44,643 bases of DNA from Chloroflexota bacterium (GTDB lineage: Bacteria > Chloroflexota > Anaerolineae > Anaerolineales > Villigracilaceae). Below the pieces are notes generated by a model that ran no database searches, was not told where the DNA came from, and worked only from the letters and a program-made list of their open reading frames with translations. Shown piece after piece: positions 16,128 to 26,100 of this stretch (the stretch's first letter is position 1; every line of letters starts with the position of its first letter). The position numbers were made by a program, and so were the translations under genes. The stretch covers positions 1 to 44,643 of the forward strand of contig JACQYE010000085.1 in NCBI GenBank assembly GCA_016208355.1. The letters are read 5' to 3'.

Positions 16128-17540
16128 TCATTTCTTCCGTTTCGAGATGGCAGTTGTGTCGTCGGACCGGGTAATTGGCAGTGATACCGCAAATGTACTG
16201 CCCTCGCCCGGGTTACTGCGGACGCTAATTGTACCACCATGCGCCCGGACGATTTCCTGCACGATTGCCAGCCCCAGACCGGCTCCATGTTTCTTTCCGC
16301 CGGGGCGCGACGGATCAGCCTGGTAGAAACGCTCGAAGATGTACGGCTGGGCTTCGCGCGGGATGCCCTTGCCTGTATCAACCACTGCGACCTGGATCCT
16401 GGAGGCATCGGCAGAAGCGCTCAAAGTGATGCTCCCTCCAGTCGGGGAGTACTTCAAGGCATTGTCCACCAGGTTGGAAAATACCTGCGCCAGCCGGTCG
16501 CCGTCGCCAATGACAGACGGGAGAGGAGGGGTCACGACCTGGATACTTACCCCCGCCGTCCGCGCCTGTGGGGTGAATTTCTCAGCCACACTGTTCAACA
16601 GGGCGGGAACATCCACAGGGACGCGTTCCAGGTCAAGGGTCCCGGAGTCGAGCCGCGCCAGATCGAGCAGGTCGAGTACCATGCGATACATTCGTCCGGA
16701 TTCCTGCTGGATGACCGAGGCGGCCTGCTGGCGCGCTTCAGGCGTGTCGGCTGTACCGTCCTGCATGGCCTGGGCAAAACCCTGGATGGAGGTGATGGGC
16801 GTCTTGAGTTCGTGCGAGACATTGGCAACGAATTCCCGCTGCGCTTTCTGCGTGGCGTTGACGCGCGCTGACATCTCGTTGAACGCCCCGGTCAGTTCCT
16901 GGACCTCGCGCGGGCCGCGCAAGGCAAGCGGCCTGGTCTCCGGCATCTGCCGCGAGGCAGAGACCAGCGCCTGGAGTGGATTACCGATCCAGCGCGCCAG
17001 GCCAAATGCCACAAAGAGGGAGAGCGCCAGAGCCAGCGCCCCGGCGTAGACAAAGGGCAGGAACAGGTCGTTGCGCAGGATGGTCAAGAGAGGCAGGCGG
17101 GGACGCGGGGTGAGAAGAAGCAGGGTTCGCCCCTCTGGGAGCGCTTCAGCCACATACAGCCAGTTTTCCCCGCTCTCATCGCGCAGGCCAATTGTGGGTT
17201 GTAGAATCTGGAAACGACGCGGCGCAACGATGGGCGCCTCTGCCCCGATGCGCGAATCCGCCAGTACCTGCCGTTTATCTCCCAACAGCACAAGGCGCAC
17301 TCCCAGAGCCTGATCGTACGTCTTCAATGTGCTTTCGAGTTTGACCCCTGAGAGGCTGGAGAGGTCAGGCTGACTGGCAATCAGCACATTGCGGGCGGCC
17401 TCGAGTTCGAGTAAGGTGGACCGGTATGCGAGCGGGGAACGCAGCAGGTATAGCGCCAGGACTACCACCGTCAGCAACAGGGCAGCCACGATGACCAGGG
17501 CATAACTCAGCCAGAGACGGGCACGCAGGGAAGAGAACAT
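16128..17540 (-). CDS. Sensor histidine kinase
   Basis: This is a 470-residue membrane kinase. A first helix (residues 10-34) and a second (about 161-184) enclose an extracytoplasmic sensor of about 125 residues. A HAMP region follows, then HisKA with VSHELKTPIT (phospho-acceptor His243) and a HATPase domain with N, G1 (DTGKGIP) and G2 (GAGLGLAIVQEIV) boxes. It lies 17 nt after the response regulator gene, so the two form one two-component system. The signal is unknown. The C-terminus is strongly basic (ISKRKK). Confidence 0.92.
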   Translation of the reverse strand: MFSSLRARLWLSYALVIVAALLLTVVVLALYLLRSPLAYRSTLLELEAARNVLIASQPDLSSLSGVKLESTLKTYDQALGVRLVLLGDKRQVLADSRIGAEAPIVAPRRFQILQPTIGLRDESGENWLYVAEALPEGRTLLLLTPRPRLPLLTILRNDLFLPFVYAGALALALSLFVAFGLARWIGNPLQALVSASRQMPETRPLALRGPREVQELTGAFNEMSARVNATQKAQREFVANVSHELKTPITSIQGFAQAMQDGTADTPEARQQAASVIQQESGRMYRMVLDLLDLARLDSGTLDLERVPVDVPALLNSVAEKFTPQARTAGVSIQVVTPPLPSVIGDGDRLAQVFSNLVDNALKYSPTGGSITLSASADASRIQVAVVDTGKGIPREAQPYIFERFYQADPSRPGGKKHGAGLGLAIVQEIVRAHGGTISVRSNPGEGSTFAVSLPITRSDDTTAISKRKK

Positions 17541-17557
17541 AATCCTTGTGAATGCAG

Positions 17558-18244
17558 TTAAGAAACTGCCACCAGTTTGTACCCGATCCCGGTGACGGTT
17601 TCGATCTGGCAGGCGCTGCCTGAGAGCCGCTTGCGCAGGTGGGCAATGTGCACGTCCACCGTGCGCGTCTGACCGTAAAAGTCGAAACCCCAGGCCTGCT
17701 GAAGCAGCTGCTCGCGGGTGAAGACGCGCCCCGGCTGGCCAGCCAGGACGAGCAACAACTCGAATTCCTGGGTGCGCAGGTCAAGGCTCCGCTCGCCACA
17801 GCGGGCCTCGCGGCGGGAGGCGTCCACTGTCAGGTCGGCCAGTCGAATGACGTCCGCGCTAATCCCGGCGGCGCGCTCCGTCCGGCGCAGAATGGCTTTC
17901 ACCCGCGCCACCAATTCACGCGGGTTGAAAGGCTTGGTCAGATAGTCATCGGCGCCGAGTTCAAGACCGAGGATTTTATCTATATCTTCGTCCCGAGCGG
18001 TGAGCATGATGATGGCAACTGTATTGTCCGTAGCACGCAGGCGGCGGCAGACCTCGAATCCATCCAGTTTGGGGAGCATCACGTCCAGCACCACCAGAGC
18101 CGGTTTTAGGCGCTTCACTGCTTCGATGGCCGCCTCGCCGTCGGCAGCGGCCTCCACGCGGAAATTCTCGCGCTCCAGATACATGCGGGCAAGTGAAACA
18201 ATGGACGGCTCGTCATCCACGAGCAGGATCAATTCGGCGGTCAT
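17558..18244 (-). CDS. OmpR/PhoB-type response regulator
   Basis: This 228-residue protein has a receiver domain with Asp10/Asp11, phospho-acceptor Asp54 in VVLDVMLPKLDG and the lysine of DDYLTKPF. A winged-helix DNA-binding domain follows (LDLRTQEFELLLVLAGQPGR, REQLLQQAWG, TVDVHIAHLRKRL). All phosphorylation residues are intact. Its ATG overlaps the TGA of ridA (ATGA), and the cognate kinase follows after 17 nt. Confidence 0.93.
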   Translation of the reverse strand: MTAELILLVDDEPSIVSLARMYLERENFRVEAAADGEAAIEAVKRLKPALVVLDVMLPKLDGFEVCRRLRATDNTVAIIMLTARDEDIDKILGLELGADDYLTKPFNPRELVARVKAILRRTERAAGISADVIRLADLTVDASRREARCGERSLDLRTQEFELLLVLAGQPGRVFTREQLLQQAWGFDFYGQTRTVDVHIAHLRKRLSGSACQIETVTGIGYKLVAVS

Positions 18245-18624
18245 TTGACCAGGGCTACAACTTCGATTTCCACCGCCGCGCCCTTGGGCAAACCGGCCAC
18301 GGCAACGGTGGAACGGGCTGGCGGGTTTTCGGGGAAAAATCCCGCATAAACAGCATTCATGGCGGGGAAATCAGCCATATCTTTCAGGAAGACAATGGTT
18401 TTCACCGCTCGATCCAGCCCGGACCCAGCTTCTGCCAACACATGCTTGAGATTGGTCAATGCCTGACGGGTTTCCGCCTCCACCCCGCCGGTGACGATGG
18501 TCTGGGTGGCCGGGTCGAGGCCGATCTGTCCGGAGGTGAAGACCAGGTTCCCGGTCCGGATGGCGACGGAGTAAGGGCCAATGGCTATTGGGGCTTTATC
18601 GGTGGTGATCACGATTCTATCCAT
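18241..18624 (-). CDS. ridA: RidA family reactive-intermediate deaminase
   Basis: This 127-residue protein of the YjgF/YER057c/UK114 family contains KAPIAIGPYSVAIRTGNLVF, TSGQIGLDP and the C-terminal ENPPARSTVAVAGLPKGAAV with the arginine that binds the substrate carboxylate. RidA hydrolyses 2-aminoacrylate and related enamine or imine intermediates in the cytoplasm. The start at 18624 has a clear GGAGG. A start 28 codons earlier would read through the terminator hairpin. It is translationally coupled to the response regulator, an unusual partner. Confidence 0.93.
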   Translation of the reverse strand: MDRIVITTDKAPIAIGPYSVAIRTGNLVFTSGQIGLDPATQTIVTGGVEAETRQALTNLKHVLAEAGSGLDRAVKTIVFLKDMADFPAMNAVYAGFFPENPPARSTVAVAGLPKGAAVEIEVVALVK

Positions 18625-18660
18625 GGGTGCCTCCAGTGTGGTGTCCTTTGATTTTACTGC

Positions 18661-18697
18661 AAACTGGAGAGACGCGCTCTGCGCTGTCTCTCCAGTT
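18661..18697 (-). terminator. Hairpin terminator between the secreted protein gene and ridA
   Basis: AAACTGGAGAGAC and GTCTCTCCAGTTT form a 13-bp stem flanked by A and T runs on both strands, so it could act in either direction. The upstream minus-strand gene ends 23 nt before it. Confidence 0.75.
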
Positions 18698-18719
18698 TTT
18701 TCACACATGGAGGATCTGC

Positions 18720-19283
18720 TTATGGGGTAGGCGGGGTCTCAGCCGAGAACGGGCCGTTGGCCTCCCGGAAAGCGCGGATGGCATCCCTCAGGGCCTGACC
18801 GGTGCCGCCCATGGCAGCGCGGGTATCCTTGAGCACCTGGCGGAGCGCCTTGGCAGTATCAATCGCCGCAGCGAGGTCGGTGACGTTGCCATTTTCGTCG
18901 AATCCAGCATGACCGGCGATGATGGCTGCACCCGGCTCATGAGCAGCCTGCGCGGCCGGGATGGCAGCAGCGAACGCATTCAGTGCGGCTTGGACAGCGG
19001 AGGTGTCGTAGCCCATGGCGTTGGCTTTATCAATCAGGGCCTGGACTCTGGCAATGAATTCATCCGCCTTACCCAGGCGCTCGTCCTGACGGGCATACGC
19101 TTCCTGGAGGCGTGCCCAAGCCTGCTCAAGACGCTCGGTAGCGACAGACTCCACGGCCGGCGGGTCAGTTTCTTCATACAATTCTGCAGCCGAAGCGCTG
19201 GCAGCAGGAAGGGCGGCCAACCCAATACCGAGAATGAGAAAGGCCAGGGCAGTTTTCTTGAAAAGTGGGGTGATTTTGAACAT
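18720..19283 (-). CDS. Small secreted helical protein of unknown function
   Basis: This 187-residue protein starts at MFKITPLFKKTALAFLILGI, a typical signal peptide cleaved near ASASAA (about residue 33). The ATG has AAGGAG 9 nt upstream, which rules out the longer frame that begins 43 codons earlier. The mature part is alanine- and glutamate-rich and predicted helical (ERLEQAWARLQEAYARQDER, KADEFIARVQALIDKA), ending in a proline/threonine tail. It was not recognised. Similar helical exported proteins are often simply called hypothetical. It stands alone, with a terminator after it. Confidence 0.75.
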   Translation of the reverse strand: MFKITPLFKKTALAFLILGIGLAALPAASASAAELYEETDPPAVESVATERLEQAWARLQEAYARQDERLGKADEFIARVQALIDKANAMGYDTSAVQAALNAFAAAIPAAQAAHEPGAAIIAGHAGFDENGNVTDLAAAIDTAKALRQVLKDTRAAMGGTGQALRDAIRAFREANGPFSAETPPTP

Positions 19284-19380
19284 TTTGTTTTCTCCTTTCG
19301 ATGTCCGTATTGTAGGATTGTCAAGTAACCGGCATATGGCTGCGGTGTAAAATGCCTGTAAAAACTTCACACCCCCCTGC

Positions 19381-19409
19381 TTGACAATCTCCATCTCTGC
19401 GTGTAAAAT
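19381..19409 (+). promoter_or_regulatory. Sigma-A-type promoter of the tRNA operon
   Basis: A perfect -35 TTGACA (19381-19386), a 17-nt spacer and -10 TAAAAT (19404-19409) lie 25 nt before the first tRNA. This is the best housekeeping promoter in the window. Confidence 0.88.
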
Positions 19410-19434
19410 CACCCCCGCTCAATAAGGAATGCAG

Positions 19435-19507
19435 GCCGAGATAGCTCAGCTGGTAGAGCACGCGACTGAAAATTGCGGTGTCCCCAGTTCGATCCTGGGT
19501 CTCGGCA
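19435..19507 (+). tRNA. tRNA-Phe (GAA)
   Basis: A 73-nt cloverleaf: acceptor GCCGAGA/TCTCGGC, D-arm GCTC/GAGC, anticodon stem CGCGA/TTGCG with loop CTGAAAA, T-arm CCCAG TTCGATC CTGGG. The anticodon is GAA. CCA is not encoded. Confidence 0.95.
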
Positions 19508-19534
19508 CTCTCGGCCAGCAGGAACGGCCAAGTT

Positions 19535-19606
<72 letters not shown>

Positions 19607-19610
19607 CAGG

Positions 19611-19647
19611 ATTGAGGATTGCGGATTGTCAATCCGCAATCCTCAAT
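19611..19647. repeat. Perfect 17-bp palindrome between tRNA-Gly and tRNA-Cys
   Basis: The arms at 19611-19627 and 19631-19647 are exact reverse complements with a 3-nt loop (GTC). Their units ATTGAGGATT and GCGGATT echo the ATTG-rich repeats elsewhere. The hairpin would lie inside the tRNA precursor and could guide processing or simply be a mobile repeat. Confidence 0.9.
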
Positions 19648-19664
19648 TTATAATCTAATGGAAT

Positions 19665-19735
19665 GGCGTCGTGGCCAAGTGGCAAGGCAAGGGTCTGCAA
19701 AACCCTCATCACGGGTTCAAATCCCGTCGACGCCT
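19665..19735 (+). tRNA. tRNA-Cys (GCA)
   Basis: A 71-nt cloverleaf: acceptor GGCGTCG/CGACGCC, anticodon stem AGGGT/ACCCT with loop CTGCAAA, T-arm ACGGG TTCAAAT CCCGT. The anticodon is GCA. CCA is not encoded. Confidence 0.95.
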
Positions 19736-19740
19736 CTGAC

Positions 19741-19774
19741 AAAAAAGCGAGTCGCGCTGGCTCGCTTTTTATTT
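19741..19774 (+). terminator. Rho-independent terminator of the tRNA operon
   Basis: AAAAAGCGAG and CTCGCTTTTT pair around a 9-nt loop, immediately followed by ATTT. It lies 6 nt after tRNA-Cys. Confidence 0.88.
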
Positions 19775-19849
19775 GTGGGTTCCCCCTGCGGGGGTGCTAC
19801 GCGATACTGTCGCCGTATAATCCCTAGTTAGGCGGCTTGAGGAAAATGC

Positions 19850-20104
19850 ATGAGCATCGTGATTGAGTCCTATTTGACCGAACAGAGGCTTAAAGACGCA
19901 CTCCAGCAACTCTTCAGTAATGGCTGGCTCGGCGGGCAAGTCGCTCTACCAGATTCTCGCCGCCGGTTCGATATGGCCTTCCGCTCAAACGGGCTGTTAC
20001 TACCGATAAGCGAACTGGCCAGGAGGGCCGGAAGAAAAGCGGGGCACGCTTATCAAAAGGGGAATTATTGCCGTTCAGCCCAGATGAAACTTTCCGTACG
20101 CTGA
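19850..20104 (+). CDS. Short ORF, probable N-terminal fragment of an unknown gene
   Basis: This 84-codon frame has a GAGG ribosome site before its ATG. Residues 1-48 (MSIVIESYLTEQRLKDALQQ, LFSNGWLGGQVALPDSRRRF, DMAFRSNG) look like a folded domain start. After SNG the composition changes to a basic, low-information tail (RRAGRKAGHAYQKG) that overlaps the start of the next gene by 37 nt. It may be a remnant of a longer gene truncated by deletion, or a small gene translationally coupled to the regulator. It was not recognised. Confidence 0.4.
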   Translation: MSIVIESYLTEQRLKDALQQLFSNGWLGGQVALPDSRRRFDMAFRSNGLLLPISELARRAGRKAGHAYQKGNYCRSAQMKLSVR

Positions 20105-23100
20105 TTGAAAATTTATACGAAGTTGTCTTTACACTTGATGTTCAAGGGAAATTCATCTATATCAGCCCGATGATTGAGCAGGTTTCCGGCTATCAGGTCG
20201 AGGAGGTCATTGGTAAGTCTTTTGATCACTTTGTCCACCCAGACGACCTGCCCGGGCTGCGGGAAAGTTTCAAACACACCCTGACCGGGGCGCGCCAGCC
20301 GGCAGAATTCCGCATCCTGGACAAGCACGGGGAAATTCATTACGTACACACATCCAGCCGGGCCTTGATGCGGAACGGGGAAATTATCAGTGTAACAGGC
20401 GTCCTGTCAGACATGACCGAGAGCAAACACTCTGAGGACGCCTTGCGCCAGGCGGAAGAAAAATATCGGAACATGGTGGAGTGGATTCCGGCAGCAGTCT
20501 ACACCGATGCTGTAGACGAATTCAGCAGCACCCTCTTCATTAGCCCGCAAATCGAAAAATTGACCGGCTATCCGCAAGAAAAGTGGATAGGAGATCCTAA
20601 TTTCTGGCTCAGCATTGTCCACCCAAAGGACCGCTCAGCCGCAAAGAAGGAAAACGACCGGACAAACCGGACGGGGGATCCCTTCCAGATGGAGTACCGC
20701 ATCATTGCGCGTGACGGGCGTGAGGTCTGGATACGGGACGAATCGGCATTGTTACGGGATGCCAATGGAAAGCCGTTGTGCTGGCAAGGCGTCATGCTGG
20801 ATATAACCGAGAGGAAAAAAGCCGAGCAGTCGCGCCTGGATGCTGAGAACGAGCTGCGCGAGAGTGAGGAAAGATACCGCCGGATGGTCGAGTTATCTCC
20901 GGAGGCGATTGCCATTCATAGCGAGGGCAGGCTGGTCTTTGCCAACCCGGCCGCGATGAAATTGATTGGCGCTCAAAGCGCTGAGGATGTCATTGGGATG
21001 CCAATCGCCAATTTCGTTCATCCCGATTCGCGTGAACTGGCTGCCAGACGTATTAAGGAGGCTCTCGCCCAGCAGAAAGCCTTGCCAGCCGCGGAAGAAA
21101 AATTTATCAAACTGGATGGCAGCGTAATAGACGTTGAAGTGGCGACCATGCCATTCCCATATCAAGGAAAAGCTGCTCTCCAGGTGTTAATCAGGGAGAT
21201 TACAGAACGCAAGCAGTCAGATGCGCTTCAGGAGGCAGTGTACCAGATTGCCATTGCAACCGAGACCACCAAATCCTTGAATGACCTTTTCCCGCGCATT
21301 CACCAAATTATCTCTTCGGTGATGCCCGCTGAAAATTTCTATATTACTCTTTACGATGAAACAGGGAACTTCCTGCTCTTTCCTTATTTCAAAGATGCTG
21401 TGGACGAGCCTTATCTGGGCAAACTCCAACCCGGGAAGGGACTGACTGCATATGTCCTGAGAACTGGCAGATCCCTGCTCTGTACGCAGGCAGTCCATGA
21501 TGAACTGGAGCGACAGGGTGCAGTGGAACTGCTGGGCGTCCCTTCCGCGATTTGGTTGGGGGTTCCGTTGATAATCGAGGGGAAGACCATCGGCGCAATG
21601 GTCGTTCAACACTATTCCGACCCAAAGGCATACGGCGAACGGGAACAGCACATGCTGGAATTCGTCTCGTCGCAAGTAGCCACTGCGATTACCCGCAAGC
21701 AGGCAGAAGAAGCACTCGCAAACAGCGAAGCCAGTTATCGCGGCCTTTTTAACAGTGTGATGGAAGCCATCTACATCCAAGATCGGGATGGTCGTTTCCT
21801 GGATGTCAATGACGGCGCAGTCAAGATGTACGGCTATCCGCGTGAAGAACTCGTTGGGAAAACTCCCGTGGACGTGAGCGCGCCGGGCAAAAATGACCTG
21901 GCAGCCGTCAAGAAAATGGTCGAACAGGCCTTCCAGGGAAAGCCACAGCGGTTCGAGTTCTGGGGTAAACGAAGCAATGGCGAGATATTCCCAAAGGATG
22001 TGCGCGTTAGCAAGGGCAAATATTTTGGGCAGGATGTCGTTATCGCAGTCGCGCAAGATATCACCGAGCGCAAAAAGGCCGAGGATGCGCTCCAAAGACA
22101 ACTAAAGGAATTGACCATCCTGCAAGCCGTAGCCCTGGCTGGGACTGAAGCCATTCTGATAGACAGCCTGCTTGAGCGTGTGACAAAGGTGATTGTTGAT
22201 AATTTCTCTCTGGAAAGTTTTGGCGTTATGCTTTATGACAACCGGAAGAAAGTGCTGCGTACCCACTCCTCCTACTATGGGAAACAAAAAGATCAAGCCC
22301 CCGATTTTATCCCGCTTGGCCAGGGCGTGACCGGGCATGTCGCCGCGACCGGGATCCCGTACAGGGTTGGCGATGTCCGCAAGGAAAAACGATATATTGC
22401 CATAACGCCGGGGATGAGGTCGGAAGTCTGTGTGCCAATCAAGGCAGGGGATGATTTGCTTGGAATCATCAATGCGGAAAGCCGTTCCCTGAATTCTTTC
22501 AGCGCAGAAGACGAACGATTGTTCGTGACCATTGCCGGGTCTCTGGCTACCACCATCCAAAAATTGCGCTTGTTCGAGGCGGAACATTCCCGCCGCCAGG
22601 AAGCCGAGACATTGCGACAGGCCGTCGCAACTGTTTCCTCTTCGCTGGAATTAAATGATGTTTTGGACACTATTCTGGCTTCCTTGAGCAAAGTGGTGGC
22701 CTACGATAGTGCTTCCGTGATCCTTGAGCGAGAAAGCACGGGCGAACTGGAAATTGTTGCCGGGCGCGGCTTGCCTGAAGGGCATGACATCATCGGGAAA
22801 CGTTTCACGAAAACTGAAAAATGGCAGCAACTGGTTGATACCCACAGATCGCTTATTATGGGGGATGCCCAGGCTGACCCGCGCTTCGAAATGTGGGAAG
22901 GGACGCAATATATCCGCGGCTGGATGGCAGTTCCGTTAGTCGTCCGCGATAATGTGATTGGCTATATTTCATTGGACAGCCGCCGACCCAACACTTATAC
23001 CGAAGAAACGGCTGCTCTTGCGCAAACATTCGCGTACCCGGCTGCTATTGCCGTTGAGAACGCCCGCCTGTATGAATCCGAGCAGCGCCGCCGCCAGGAA

Positions 23101-26100
23101 GCCGAGACGTTACGCCAGGCAGCCACAGCCGTTTCTTCTTCACTTGATCTCCGTCAGGTGCTCGATACCATTCTCATCTCTCTGAAACGGGTGGTTCCTT
23201 ACGACAGCGCCAGTGTCATGCTGCTGGAAGGCGAGCGTTTGCGTGTGGTCGCTGTGCAGGGCTTTGCCGACCCGGAACAGGTTATCAATCAAACTTTCCC
23301 CGCCAAAGATAAACTGTTCAGTGAAACCCAGCGAATGAAGGGACCCATCATCCTGGAGGATGCCAGGGAGGATCGGCGTTTCCAGCGCTGGGCCGGAACT
23401 GATTTTGTGCGCGGTTGGATGGGCGTCCCTTTGATCGCACGTGGTACCGTCATCGGTTACATCACGCTCGATAATCATGAACCCGTCACGTATGATGACG
23501 AGAGCGCTGCCTTGGTGCAAGCCTTCGCGAACCAGGCTGCGACCGCGATTGATAATGCCCGTCTCTATGAGGCTGAACAGCGCCGCCGAAAGGAAGCCGA
23601 GACCCTGCGCCAGGTGGCCCAGGTGGTAAGCGCAAGCCTGGATGTTGATGAGGTGTTCAGGTTGATGCTGGAACAACTCAAGCATGTATTGACCTTCGAT
23701 ACCGCCTCAGTACTCCTGCTGGGGGAAACCGGACAACCGGACCTTGTCACCGGTATGGATTACGCAGATGAAAAAACGACCATCCGGGCGGCTCATGAAC
23801 TACTGCAAGACAGCCCGATTCTGAAGCAGATGGCAGAAGACCTCAAACCGCTGACCATTGCCGACGTACGCGAACACCCTGGGTGGATCTGGGTGCCTGG
23901 CGCCGAACATGTGCGCTCATTCCTCGCGGTACCAATCATTGCCCGCCAGAAGATGATTGGCGCGCTCATGGCCGATAGTGTCTCCACCGGCTTCTTCACC
24001 GACGATGAAGTGCGCGTGGCTCAGTCACTGGCGCAGCACATGGCAATCGCCGTCGAAAACGCCCGCCTGTTCGAATCGGAGCAGCGCCGCCGCCAGGAGG
24101 CAGAAACCCTGCGGGAAGCGGTCTCCGCAGTCGCTTCCACCTTGGATCCCAAACAATCCATACAACTCATCCTCGAACAACTGGAGCGGGTTGTGGCCTA
24201 TGATAGTGCCTCCGTCCAAATCTATCGGGATGGTTACCTGGAAATCGTTGGCGGGAGAGGCTGGCCCCACCCGGAAAGTGTCCTGCAGACGCGTTTCCCT
24301 GTGCCAGGGAAGAACCCCAATTCGGTTGTCATCCAGAAACGGAAACCTCTGATTTTAGGGAACGCGCCCGAACAATACCCTCCTTTCAAGGAAGAACCGC
24401 ACCAGCACATCAAATCCTGGTTGGGCGTACCGTTAATTGCCAAGAACGAGGTGATTGGGATGCTGGCAGTAGACAGCATCCATGAAAACCATTTCAACGA
24501 GGAAAGCGCCCGTCTTGCAGTCTTGTTTGCCAGCCAGGTTGCGTCCACATTGGAAAACACACGGCTTTATGAACAAGCCCTGCAAGCCGCCGAAAGGCGT
24601 GCTGTCCTGCACCATGCAAGCCAGGAAATTGCGCGTACCACCCTCAACCCGGAACAAGTCTATGAGGCTGTTCACCGGGCCGCCGAACGTTTGATGCCCG
24701 CAGAAGCATTCGTGATTTCACTGCTGGATGAAACAAGTAATGAAATCCTTGCCGCCTATTTGTACGATAAAGGCGGACGCTGGCCGGCTACCCGTTCCCC
24801 GGCAAATGTCGGTTTATCAGGTGAAGTAATCGCGAGTGGAAAGGCAATCATTGTTCGCGATTTGTCTAGCGAACCATTGTCCAACAGCATCCATTTTGGG
24901 GAGCAGGAGGAAGTCAGGTCAATCCTGGCAGTCCCCATGCGGTTGGGGGATAAAGTCATCGGCATGTTATCCGCCCAATCCTACCAGCCTCATACCTATA
25001 CCGAAGAAGATCAGTCACTGCTCGAAATGCTCTCCGCCCACGCCGCAGTAGCGATTGAAAATGCACGCCTGTACAACGAGACCCGCCAGCGATTGACAGA
25101 ACTGGAAATGGTCAACCGCATTTCCACCACCCTGCGGGAAGCGCAGACTGTTTCGGAGATGCTCCCCAAACTTCTGGACGAGACTCTCAGCGTTCTTCTA
25201 TCGGACGCAGGTGCAATCTGGCTGTACGATTCATCCAGGCATGTTTTGAAAGAAGCAATCTCACGCGGTTGGTTTGCCGGAATCAATGAGTGGCCCATCG
25301 CGCCGGGCGAGGGGATTGCCGGCACAGTTTTCCAGTCCGGGCAGGTTTTCATCTCGAAAGAATTTGCCGCTGATCCGGCGACGCGCGCCAGCGCGCGCGA
25401 CCTGATCCCTGCCGGTTGGGGAGGCGCGTGTGTGCCCATCCGCACCCTCCAGGAGACCATTGGCGTACTGTTCTTTGCCGTCCAATTACCGCGCCAGATA
25501 CTACCCGAAGAAGTCCATCTGCTCACCACACTCAGTGAGATTGCTGGCAACGCCATCCGCCGCGCCGACCTTTATCACCAGACTCAGCGCCAGGTTCAGC
25601 GCCTGGCCTCCCTGCGCGCCATTGACTTGGCCATTAACACCATCCTTGATCTGCGCGTCACCCTGGGTATTTTGATTGATCATATCCTTTCCCAACTAAA
25701 AGTGGATGCCGTTGACGTGCTCCTTCTCAACCCCCGCACGCAGACCCTCTATCACGGGGCCAGTTCCGGCTTCCGCACTGACGCGGTCAATTACTGGCAG
25801 GTACACATCGGCGACGATATTGCCGGGAAATCGGTGCGGACGCGGAACACAATTTTCATCCAAAACATCCGGGAAAACACCCAGTCCAAGCGATTGTTTG
25901 GACTGACAAACGAACATTTCGAATCTTATTTCTGCGTCCCTCTGATTGCCAAGGGTCAGGTAAAAGGTGTGATGGAAATCTTCCACCGCTCTGCCCTGGA
26001 CCCGGACGCAGACTGGAAAGGCTTCCTGGAAACCCTGGCCGGGCAGGCCGCCATTGCCATTGATAATTCTGTATTGTTCGAGGATCTTCAAAAGAGCAAC

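Noticed and set aside
18625-18708. Longer RidA start
   Set aside because: The 28 extra codons run through a terminator hairpin, and the internal ATG has GGAGG.
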